Positions 9,841 through 19,202 of a DNA stretch of 64,000 nucleotides are shown one piece after another; position 1 is the first letter of the stretch; the number at the start of each line of letters is the position of its first letter. The notes beneath the pieces were generated by a model. The model made no database searches. It had not been told where the DNA came from and saw only the letters and a list, made by a program, of their open reading frames with translations. The translations under genes and the position numbers were made by a program. The stretch is from Trypanosoma brucei gambiense DAL972. Its lineage: Eukaryota; Euglenozoa; Kinetoplastea; Trypanosomatida; Trypanosomatidae. The stretch spans positions 1,116,001-1,180,000 of the forward strand of contig NC_026738.1 in assembly GCF_000210295.1 (NCBI RefSeq), read 5' to 3'.

Positions 9841-11580
9841 TGTGGGCGTGTCACCGTGTGCTTGTTGTTTTTCCCATGTAATGACTGTGTGGACGCAACC
9901 GAACGTAGCATTTAAGGCTATATATTTTATTTTTATTTTTATTTTTGCAGAGTTAGAAAAGTCATCGAGTGTGTCTGGCAAGCGACTGTGGAAAAGGTAC
10001 ACATATGAGGGAGTAAAGAAAGAAGAAAGAGCGAACTTACTTTAAGCAGCAGTATTCTGAAAGGGGGAAAAAATTTAAAGGTATTTATTATGTTTTGTTT
10101 GTTTTCGATTTTGTTTTTTTTTTAAACTTTTTGGGTGTTACTTCCGCTCCTTCGAGATGTGTAAAAGCGAAGGAAGCGGGGGGAAAAAAGGTGGTGGTGG
10201 CGATATTCATTCGAAGTAAAAGGTGGAAGAAAATGTTTTGTTTTTGCACATTTTAAAAAGAATAATGGATGTAAGTTAGAAAGGATGGGATCGTATAAAA
10301 TGGAAATTTAAAAAAAAATCCATACGGAGTTAAACCTAATTAGCCCTCTATACACACAAATAAACGAAGAATAAAAACAAAACAAAACAAGCAGATGCAT
10401 TTAGTATATGTATACAAATAGTATTTTTGATATATTGCGTGTAATTTGGTATGGATTCTGTATTCCATTGGTTTGGTATAAGCACATGCCAGTAAAAAAA
10501 ATAACTGACTACTGAAATCTCGTCTCTCGTATCTCTTTCCCCCTTCCTTCCTTCCTTCCTTTTTCTCCGCGGGGTTTTCTTTTTGTTCTTTCCGTAATTT
10601 TTTCTTCTCATTATCCCTTTCGGTCGTACAGATAATGTCTTTTGTTGTTGTTATTGTTATTATTATTATTGTTCGCTATTTGTGTTTGTGTCCCCATTTG
10701 TACTCATTTCTTCCTTTGATCTCGTGTCATGCACTCATCATTTCTATTTTATTTTATTTTTTTTTTTAATCTCCACCTTATTTATTATTACTCCCTTACT
10801 CTTCCTTTTATTCCTTTTTGTTACTAAGGCTCAAGCAATCGCTTACTACAGGGGAATAAACGAAAGGGAGTGTCGCGAAGGGAAAACAAAAGTAAATTCT
10901 TTTTTTTAAAAAAGAAGAAAAAGGGAATAAAAGTGAGAAGTTTTTTAAAAAAAAAGGAGGCACGTTGGGTTGCGAAGGAATAATAAGTGTAGGTAATATA
11001 TATTTACTTCTGTAAGTACATAAGTTTTCATTTTTGTTTTTTTTTGTTGTTGTTGGTATCTGTGTGTTTGCGTGTTCTCTCTAAGTTTGTTTACACGACT
11101 TCTTTCCGAGTAAGAAACATATCATACCTATACACACCTACGCTAAGAAGTAAAGAAAGAAAGGAAAAAAAAAAAGTAAAAAGTTTAATAAAAGGGGAAA
11201 GTCGAAGACACGGGACTGGAGAAGGTTTTCACCGTCATTATTGCGTAAGGAAAACGAAGTCGAATACAGAACAAGAAAAAAAAACAAAAGAGAAAAGTAG
11301 AGATTTTTTCTTTTGTTTTCTTGATTTCCGTATATCGGCAAGTAGACAACAGGAAGCACATTACAAAGAAGTAAGTGAATAGGGTGAATAAATAAAGTCA
11401 AGTCCGAAGAGCGCGTTCGTCTACACCCCAGTTCCGATACTATTTTCCCCTAAGCAATCACACATTTTGTAAACCTTTTTTTTCCCTCCTTGAGTGGAAT
11501 CCAAAAAAAAAAAAAAGCACAAGTGGGAGGCACCAGGCCGAGAGGAAACACGCAAGGAATCGAACGAGTGACACAAAAAG

Positions 11581-11598
11581 TTGTTGTTGTTGTTGTTT
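11581..11598 (+). repeat. (TTG)n microsatellite
   Basis: About six TTG units in the leader region of CPS II. Confidence 0.8.
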
Positions 11599-11822
11599 TG
11601 GTCCACCGCACGCGTGACTAAACCCTCATCGCAACCCTGAGGGTGTCGGCATTTCCCGTGAGTTCAAGGCGTTGTTTTTTTTTTTTGGGGGGGGTGTTGT
11701 ACAGTTACACTCACTGTAGTAAGTTCAGCATTACTGACACAATATAATCACTAATAATATTATCAGCGACAGAAGAAACCCATTAGTGCGGCGGAACACT
11801 CCTCCGCCACCACATAACAGAG

Positions 11823-14800
11823 ATGAAAATAGGAACAAAAGCTGAGCTCATTTTGCACGGGGGCGAATGTTTTAGCGGAGTTTCATTTGGTTATGAAGAA
11901 AGCGTTGCGGGAGAGGTTGTTTTTACCACAGGAATGGTTGGTTATCCTGAAAGTCTTACGGACCCTTCGTATCACGGTCAGATATTAGTGCTTACCGCAC
12001 CCATGGTCGGAAATTATGGAATCCCTCCACTGGAGACGGATCCTTTTGGAGTAACAAAATACTTCGAGAGCATGAATGGGGAGATTCGTGTGAGTGCGCT
12101 CGTCGTTTGCGAATGTTGTGAAGAACCTTCGCATTGGCAGATGTATGAGACACTTGGTGCATGGCTAAAGCGAAATAAGGTACCAGGAATCATGATGGTG
12201 GACACTCGCAGTGTTGTACTGAGGCTTCGGGAAATGGGTACAGCTCTGGGAAAGGTTGTTATCAACGGCGCTGATGTGCCTTTTGTGGATCCTAATACAC
12301 GCAACTTGGTAGAAGAAGTGAGCACAACAGCCCCTCAGTCCTATGGGCATGGTACATTGAGGATCCTCGTTATTGATATGGGTGTAAAATTAAATTCGTT
12401 GAGGTGCTTACTGCGGTATGATGTCACACTTACTGTTGTGCCACATGATTGGGATATAACGAAGGAAACATATGATGGCTTATTTATTTCTAACGGACCA
12501 GGTAATCCTCAACTGTGTACCAAAACGATTGAAAATGTACGATGGGCTCTCACTCAAGAAAAACCGATATTCGGTGTTTGCATGGGTAATCACATGTTGG
12601 CCCTCGCAGCAGGAGGAACGACGTACAAGATGAAGTTTGGTCACCGAGGTCAGAACCAGCCATCGACATCGAATCAAGATGGACGTGTAGTAATTACAAC
12701 GCAAAATCACGGGTTTGCCGTAGATTTCAAATCCTTGCCGCAGGGCGATTGGGAAGAGTACTTCTTTAACCCCAATGATCAATGTAATGAAGGGTTACGG
12801 CACCGCACGAAGCCCTTTTCATCAGTTCAGTTTCACCCTGAGGGTTGCTGCGGTCCACAGGACACCGAGTACCTTTTCGGAGAGTTTATTGACCAGGTGA
12901 AGCGTTCAAAAACGAAGTTGGCAGCACAGTTTAAACCCCGCAAGGTTTTGGTATTGGGTGCTGGCGGCATTGTTATTGCCCAAGCTGGCGAATTCGACTA
13001 CAGCGGCTCCCAGTGCTTAAAGGCTCTGAGAGAGGAAGGTGTGAAGTCTATACTGGTTAATCCCAACATTGCCACTGTGCAGACAGATGATGAAATGGCT
13101 GACCAAGTGTATTTTGTACCCGTCACTCCTGAAGCTGTGGAACGAGTGATTGAGAAGGAGCGTCCAGATGGTATTATGCTCGGATGGGGCGGGCAAACAG
13201 CACTCAACTGTGGGTTACAGTTGGACAAACTTGGTGTCCTCAAAAAGTACAATGTGCAGGTTCTTGGAACAGCTATATCTACAATCACTGTGACCGAGGA
13301 TAGGGAGCTCTTCCGCAACGCGCTTTTGCAGATAAATGAGCCTGTGGCAAAGTCCGTAGCAGTGACCAGTGTGGCGGAGGCATTAAAAGCAGCGGCAGAC
13401 ATCGGATTTCCAATGATGGTGCGAGCGGCTTTTTGCCTCGGTGGTCAGGGTAGCGGTATTGTAAATAGTGAAGAGGAACTGAGTAATAAAGTTGAGGTTG
13501 CCCTTACTGTGGCACCTCAAGTCTTACTTGAGGAAAGCGTTGCTGGTTGGAAGGAGATCGAGTACGAAATTGTCCGTGATATCCATGATAATTGCATTAC
13601 GGTGTGCAACATGGAGAATTTTGACCCCATGGGCGTCCACACAGGGGAGTCCATTGTTGTGGCCCCGTCTCAAACTTTGACAAACGAGGAATATCACATG
13701 TTGCGTACCGCAGCGATCAAAATCATCCGTCACCTTGGCGTGGTGGGCGAGTGCAACATTCAATACGGTTTGGAACCCCACTCGCGTCGTTACGTTGTTA
13801 TTGAGGTGAACGCCCGCCTCTCACGTTCCTCCGCACTTGCGTCTAAGGCCACGGGTTATCCACTCGCACACGTGGCAACCAAAATAGCCCTTGGTAAGGG
13901 TCTGTTTGAAATTAAGAATGGTGTTACAAAAACAACGATGGCTTGCTTTGAACCCAGTCTTGATTACGTCACCGTCAAGGCTCCCCGTTGGGATGTGGCA
14001 AAGTTCAATATGGTGAGTCAAGAGATCGGGTCCATGATGAAGAGTGTTGGTGAAGTAATGGCCATCGGTCGTACATTTGAGGAGGCCGTGCAGAAGGCAC
14101 TGCGAATGGTGGATCCATCGAATAACGGCTTTGACACTCCCAAAAGGCTTGCTGAAATGGGTGACAAGTGGGACTACATGCGGGCGCTGCGCGTTCCTAC
14201 GCCAGATCGCATCTTTGCGATTTGCCGTGCCTTGAAGGAAGGCATCACAGTGGATGAAATACATCGGTTAACTCGCATCGACAAATTTTTCCTCAACAAG
14301 TTACAACTCCTGATCAAGATGCAGAGGGAACTGACCACGCTATACAGGGGTAAACTGGACACAATCACATATGACCACCTCCTTGCTATGAAAGCGCACG
14401 GTTTCAGCGACGCGCAGATTGCTGAGTACCTCCAGTGCACAGCTGACGATGTACGGAAACGGCGCTACAAGTTGAACATTACCCCCAAGGTGAAGCAAAT
14501 CGATACAGTCGCTGGCGAATACCCCGCCGCGCAGTGTTGCTATTTATACACCACCTACAACGCACAACACGATGATGTCGAATTCAACGATCGTATGTAC
14601 GCCGTGCTTGGTTGTGGTGTGTACCGGATTGGCAGCAGCGTGGAGTTTGACTACGGTGGTGTCTTAGTCGCTCGTGAGCTCCGTCGACTCGGTAACAAAG
14701 TGATTTTGATTAATTATAACCCCGAAACAGTGTCCACAGATTATGATGAATGTGACCGCTTGTACTTTGAAGAGGTGTCAGAGGAGACAGTGCTCGACAT

Positions 14801-16697
14801 CCTGCTCAAAGAAAAGATTAGCGGTGTTATCATATCACTGGGTGGACAAATTGTCCAGAATATGGCCCTTCGATTGAAAGAGCATGGGCTGCCGATCCTT
14901 GGGACAGATCCTGTAAACGTTGATAAGGCAGAAGATCGCAACAAATTCTCGAAAATGTGCGATCAACTGGGTGTACCGCAGCCCGAATGGATTTTGTCAA
15001 CAAGTGTTCAAGATGTTCACGCGTTCTGCCAGCGCGTCGGTTTCCCGACACTTGTGCGACCAAGCTATGTGTTGAGCGGCTCTGCTATGGCTGTCATATC
15101 GTCTCCGGAAGATATTGACCGCTACCTCACTAAGGCTTCGTTGGTTTCTGGTACTCATCCTGTTGTGGTGAGCAAGTACTACGAAGGTGCAATGGAATAC
15201 GACGTTGATATCGTTGCCCATCACGGCCGTGTGCTCTGTTACGCGATTTGCGAGCATTTGGAAAATGCTGGTGTACACTCAGGAGATGCCACGATGTTCC
15301 TTCCTCCACAGCACACCAAAAAGGAGGTCATGAAACGCATATACGAAGCGGCCACACAAATTGCCGGAGAGTTGGATGTTGTCGGGCCCATGAACGTTCA
15401 GTTCTTGCTCACTAAGGACGAGCAGCTGCGCGTGATTGAGGCGAACATCCGCAGCTCACGTTCCGTGCCGTTTGTTTCCAAGACGCTTGGCATATCGTTC
15501 CCAGCCGTCATGGTTTCCGCGCTTCTATCGCGTCCCGACTCCGAACTTGTGCCAATCCGTCGTGCTAAGATGACTCACATTGGTTGTAAGGCTCCTATGT
15601 TCTCATTCAACCGACTCGCTGGCGCTGACCCTATCCTCGGTGTGGAGATGGCATCCACGGGTGAAATTGGCGTATTTGGCTGTGACAAACGAGAGGTGTT
15701 TCGTAAAGCAATGCTTTGCCAGAATTTCCGGTACCCGACAAAAGGTGTTTTTATCAGCTCTGATGTGGACGCAGTCACTGAGGAGCTCCTCCCCCACCTC
15801 GACAAGATTTCAAAGACGTTACCACTTTTTGCATCAACACACACCGGTGCTGTGCTCACCAAGCACGGCATTCCGCACACTGTCTTAACTCAAAGGCATG
15901 AGGATGGTGACAATCCCACATACGAAGTGGAGCTCGCGGCGAGGCGATTTGACCTCGTTATTCAGCTACGGAATAAAAGGAAAGATTTCATTCTGCGAAA
16001 CTGCACGCGCGAAAATGCACCACCAGACTACTGGGTCCGACGCCTTGCTGTTGACTACAACGTAGCACTCCTTACCGAGCCCAACGTTGTGAAGATGTTC
16101 TGCGAAACCCTTGACATCATTGGTGATATCGAGATCGAACCATTCCGCTACTACGTACCTCGCGTATATCACAAAATAGAGAGCAACAACTGCACTATGC
16201 TGCGCCACCACAAGGTTGGTCTCTGTATTAATCCTACGATGGATAGCAAGGTCCTCGCCATACGTATGCGCGAAGAGAAAATCGATCTCACATGCTTCCA
16301 CGCGTCTCTCGGTGGATCGGTCACGAGCAGCGAGGCCTTTGCTGAGGAGTTCCGGTCACTTAAGGTTCCCGTGGAAGTTGTAGATCTCCGTAACGAAATG
16401 GCAGAACTCGCCTTCGATATGGTGATGGCTCTCATCGCAGAAGAAGATAACAGGTGGCACTTGCCAGCGCTGGCTGAACACGTCATTGGTGTGCACCTCC
16501 TCACTGCGATGCAGGAGCGAGGTGTTACTGTTGTTGCACAGTGCTCATCACAAGGGAGGAAGGGAATGAATTTTGAACGCTATGCCCGCATGCTTCAGCC
16601 GAAGATGGGTGTTTATAGCCCGTGGCGAGACCAACGTATGCTAAGTGATTTCCCTACAGAGGCTGAAAAAATCAATTTTCTTAAAAACATGAGGTAA
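11823..16697 (+). CDS. CPSII: Glutamine-dependent carbamoyl-phosphate synthetase II
   Basis: This 1624-residue fusion carries the first step of de novo pyrimidine synthesis: glutamine, bicarbonate and 2 ATP give carbamoyl phosphate. Residues 1 to about 370 are the small subunit plus class I glutamine amidotransferase, with SNGPGNP, nucleophile Cys253 in GVCMGN, and His338/Glu340 in QFHPE. From about 380 to 900 is the first ATP-grasp synthetase half, starting at KVLVLGAGG. The second half runs from about 935 to 1450 and the last part is the allosteric domain. There is no fused aspartate carbamoyltransferase or dihydroorotase, so it is not a CAD protein. Those activities are separate genes in trypanosomatids. 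GVCMGN replaces the more common GVCLGH/Q. The ATG follows a clear leader. The next ORF starts only 17 nt after the stop. Confidence 0.97.
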   Translation: MKIGTKAELILHGGECFSGVSFGYEESVAGEVVFTTGMVGYPESLTDPSYHGQILVLTAPMVGNYGIPPLETDPFGVTKYFESMNGEIRVSALVVCECCEEPSHWQMYETLGAWLKRNKVPGIMMVDTRSVVLRLREMGTALGKVVINGADVPFVDPNTRNLVEEVSTTAPQSYGHGTLRILVIDMGVKLNSLRCLLRYDVTLTVVPHDWDITKETYDGLFISNGPGNPQLCTKTIENVRWALTQEKPIFGVCMGNHMLALAAGGTTYKMKFGHRGQNQPSTSNQDGRVVITTQNHGFAVDFKSLPQGDWEEYFFNPNDQCNEGLRHRTKPFSSVQFHPEGCCGPQDTEYLFGEFIDQVKRSKTKLAAQFKPRKVLVLGAGGIVIAQAGEFDYSGSQCLKALREEGVKSILVNPNIATVQTDDEMADQVYFVPVTPEAVERVIEKERPDGIMLGWGGQTALNCGLQLDKLGVLKKYNVQVLGTAISTITVTEDRELFRNALLQINEPVAKSVAVTSVAEALKAAADIGFPMMVRAAFCLGGQGSGIVNSEEELSNKVEVALTVAPQVLLEESVAGWKEIEYEIVRDIHDNCITVCNMENFDPMGVHTGESIVVAPSQTLTNEEYHMLRTAAIKIIRHLGVVGECNIQYGLEPHSRRYVVIEVNARLSRSSALASKATGYPLAHVATKIALGKGLFEIKNGVTKTTMACFEPSLDYVTVKAPRWDVAKFNMVSQEIGSMMKSVGEVMAIGRTFEEAVQKALRMVDPSNNGFDTPKRLAEMGDKWDYMRALRVPTPDRIFAICRALKEGITVDEIHRLTRIDKFFLNKLQLLIKMQRELTTLYRGKLDTITYDHLLAMKAHGFSDAQIAEYLQCTADDVRKRRYKLNITPKVKQIDTVAGEYPAAQCCYLYTTYNAQHDDVEFNDRMYAVLGCGVYRIGSSVEFDYGGVLVARELRRLGNKVILINYNPETVSTDYDECDRLYFEEVSEETVLDILLKEKISGVIISLGGQIVQNMALRLKEHGLPILGTDPVNVDKAEDRNKFSKMCDQLGVPQPEWILSTSVQDVHAFCQRVGFPTLVRPSYVLSGSAMAVISSPEDIDRYLTKASLVSGTHPVVVSKYYEGAMEYDVDIVAHHGRVLCYAICEHLENAGVHSGDATMFLPPQHTKKEVMKRIYEAATQIAGELDVVGPMNVQFLLTKDEQLRVIEANIRSSRSVPFVSKTLGISFPAVMVSALLSRPDSELVPIRRAKMTHIGCKAPMFSFNRLAGADPILGVEMASTGEIGVFGCDKREVFRKAMLCQNFRYPTKGVFISSDVDAVTEELLPHLDKISKTLPLFASTHTGAVLTKHGIPHTVLTQRHEDGDNPTYEVELAARRFDLVIQLRNKRKDFILRNCTRENAPPDYWVRRLAVDYNVALLTEPNVVKMFCETLDIIGDIEIEPFRYYVPRVYHKIESNNCTMLRHHKVGLCINPTMDSKVLAIRMREEKIDLTCFHASLGGSVTSSEAFAEEFRSLKVPVEVVDLRNEMAELAFDMVMALIAEEDNRWHLPALAEHVIGVHLLTAMQERGVTVVAQCSSQGRKGMNFERYARMLQPKMGVYSPWRDQRMLSDFPTEAEKINFLKNMR

Positions 16698-16714
16698 AGG
16701 TTCAATCAGCAGCG

Positions 16715-17323
16715 ATGGAGACACACAGTAGTATCTGTGGCATTACATGTGGATTGGGCGGCGAAGTCGCAACGCCTACACCACGGATGGTTCTCCCTGC
16801 GTCTAAATGTCCCGCCACACCCGAGTTTTGCTCTATTGCATTCCGTGCGGCACGCTGCGTCCGCATCAACGACGTCGATGTCACACCGGTTCAGGCCCTG
16901 CAGCTGGCGAACGAGATTGCCGGTCGCAATGGTGTCGGTCTTGAACACACTCAAAACAATGAGATGTGCGAGGCGCCAGGTATGACACTACTTTCCAAGG
17001 CTCTACACTTTATCTATGACGTGTGTTTCGATCGCGGTAACACTGATGCCTTCCGTATGTACTCCCGGCATGTGTCATCCATGCTTTCCTCACGCGGTTT
17101 CGTTGAGCGCCAAACACTATCTTCATTGGAGGCTATCCGTCATTTAACAGCGGATGTGGACGGTGTGGTGGATGTGGAAGTGAACCGAGGTGAAGTGATA
17201 TTCCTAAAGGTATCGCACGTCTCACGGCCCGTAAAGCTTCGACTGACCAAAATCATGACTGACGAAGAGCTCGAGGAGGTGTTCCAACCCGGTGACGGCA
17301 CGTTCGGTGATGTACAATGGTAG
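16715..17323 (+). CDS. Orphan C-terminal argininosuccinate-synthase-like ORF
   Basis: The ORF encodes 202 residues with a different frame from CPS II. From about residue 45 it follows the C-terminal half of bacterial-type argininosuccinate synthase (ArgG): a V-x-x-ALQLANEIAGRNGVG segment (GRNGVG at 70-75) matching ArgG EANRIGGRHGLG, then EAPGM (86-90), and a late FQPGDGTFG like the ArgG FSPDDRIG region. The N-terminal ATP-pyrophosphatase domain is missing. Between GRNGVG and EAPGM it is about eight residues shorter than ArgG, removing the ENR stretch that helps bind substrate, so catalysis is unlikely. The frame is fully open with gene-like base composition, which suggests constraint. The stop of CPS II lies 17 nt upstream, too close for a normal trans-splice site. 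It may be a relic, or a repurposed protein made from a bicistronic or internally spliced RNA. Confidence 0.6.
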   Translation: METHSSICGITCGLGGEVATPTPRMVLPASKCPATPEFCSIAFRAARCVRINDVDVTPVQALQLANEIAGRNGVGLEHTQNNEMCEAPGMTLLSKALHFIYDVCFDRGNTDAFRMYSRHVSSMLSSRGFVERQTLSSLEAIRHLTADVDGVVDVEVNRGEVIFLKVSHVSRPVKLRLTKIMTDEELEEVFQPGDGTFGDVQW

Positions 17324-19202
17324 GCCGCTGACTAAAAATACGTATGCGTTTGAGTGTAGTGAATGTGAGTTGACGTAACTTCCTTAGAAAACTTATTTTA
17401 GTTAACGCCCCTCTTGACGAGATACTGAATGTGCCTGAAGTGGAAAGTGAAAGCGGGGAGCGGTGTGGATGTATTTCACTTATGCTTCCAATTTTCCCGT
17501 TTCAACATGATACTGCAAGGATATGAAGGGAAAGGGACGTTAAGGAAGCAACCGAGGTCAGAACATTTCTTACTGCTAGTGGGATGGTCCCACAAATCAA
17601 CAGCATGGGCGCCGGAATTGAGTGGTCATTTTCACGATACTGTTTACCACATTCTCCGTTCTGTCAATTGTGCCTACACAAATTTATTTTATCCCGTTTC
17701 CATTCTTGCACCTTCTCCGTTTTTTGGTTTCATTTTTCATTTTTAGTTATGCCGTTTCTCCACCCATTTTATTTTGTTTGGCCCCTCTCTTTCTTCCCCT
17801 GTCCCTCTCCTCCCCCCTCCCCCTCTTTCCTCTTTTTTTCTCTTTACTACGGTCAGGTTGAGGTTTCTGAAAGGAGGGAGGGTAAGGGACAGGGGAGGGA
17901 TGTAAGCGTCACGAGGGTACTGAATTCAAAACGGAAGCAACGTTTAAAAAATAAACACACACAAACGTTCGTTGATAACGCTATTGCCGGTATATTTTTG
18001 TTAAGGAATCAAACAAGAGAGAGGGAGAGGAAATGATAGCATGCGACGGTATCTAACTTTACTTCCCTCATCGATATATGGTAATTCCCTTCCCTGAAAA
18101 CGAATCGAGGGCAAGCGCGGCATTAAAAATTCCCCCACCGTGTTTTTTTTTTTCATTTGTGTTACTAAACTTCTCAAATGAATCATGAGAAGTAAAAAGG
18201 AAGGAAGGGGGGGGTGGGGGGTAAAGTCATTGTTTTATGTGTATGCGCCTCCGTGTGTTGCGGAACCCTGCAAAAGGAGAAGGAACCGTACCGCAGAGTC
18301 GGTGTAAATTTACCCTGAAGTCACGTAGACGAGTAAATGGCGGTTACTAATAAGTAATATAATTAATTTAACTGCACAGTATAGATAAGAGGACGGGTTG
18401 GGCGTGAAGAAAAAAAAATGAGAACAGTCACAATGGAGAAAAGGGGAGGGTAAGCTGACTTTTTCGACGTGTCAAAAAATTAGTATAATGATCGATTCTT
18501 TCTTTGTTTCTCTCCTTCTTTTTGTTTTTTTCTCTTCTTCACGCGCTCTCTTTCTCTTTATTTTTACCGTCTTTGACCCCTTTTCCCCCCTCCTCGTTTG
18601 GCCGTGGCTGCGATAACTGATTTCACTTCAACTCCCTAAAGGAATATAGTGGAAGCAAAGATTTGGGAGCGTGACTAGAAATGTTTTGTGCACAGCCCTC
18701 CCACATGGCGAATAATTGTAGCGGCAGTTTCTAACGGTTATATGTTTAACTGCATTATGCCCCTCTCTCACTTGGCGCTATCTCTGTGTTACAACATGCG
18801 TTTGATCTATCAGTTTATTATATTGTTTTCCCTCAAACACATGCGAAGCGAGTAAGAGTTGAAAATGTTACGGCAAAGGCCAATGGGCACTGGTAGAAGG
18901 CAACGGATCGCGGTTATGAGAGTTCTTGTGTATATGTTTATGTGGGGGTGGGGGTGGAAGTTGTGGTAGTGTCATCTCGTGTACATTGTTAAACTCGCTT
19001 CAACCTTGTTTCTTTTTTCCTTTTCTTCTTCTTAGCTATCTGATTGGGTTTTCATACTAAGTTGGATCCGCTGCTTGACTTGTATATATAAAGCAGCAGT
19101 ATTCTAGGTAAAGAAGACCAAATAAAAAAGAAAGAGATAAGTATAAATTGAAGACACATATATACAAACCAACAAGTGTTGTGAAAGGCAAACAGTTACA
19201 AA
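17324..19202. other. Spacer between CPS II/ASS-like ORF and OMPDC-OPRT
   Basis: No gene is supported in 1.9 kb. It has T/C tracts, G-rich runs near 18200 and 18950, and a pyrimidine tract with AG at 19034-19035. In T. cruzi, as I recall the published cluster, dihydroorotase lies between CPS II and OMPDC-OPRT. I see no trace of that enzyme here. Confidence 0.6.
19009..19035 (+). promoter_or_regulatory. Predicted spliced-leader acceptor for OMPDC-OPRT
   Basis: A 25-nt T/C tract is followed by AG at 19034-19035, giving a 5' UTR of 167 nt before the ATG at 19203. Confidence 0.6.

Larger units (their letters stand above)
9442..11822. other. Long intergenic spacer before CPS II
   Basis: No gene is supported over 2.4 kb. 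It contains a duplicated AT palindrome (9799-9840), CTTC and ATT microsatellites near 10545 and 10655, a (TTG)n tract at 11581-11598 and a T12-G8 junction at 11675-11694. Short open frames are basic or Phe-rich and look like composition artefacts. Confidence 0.6.

Noticed and set aside
13821..14264. Long antisense frames within CPS II and other genes
   Set aside because: They mirror the codon bias of real genes and no antisense transcription is expected inside one directional unit.
10044..19105. 15-base match AAGCAGCAGTATTCT at 10044-10058 and 19091-19105 upstream of CPS II and OMPDC-OPRT
   Set aside because: A match of this length is expected by chance in a window of this size, and the first copy is 1.8 kb from its gene.
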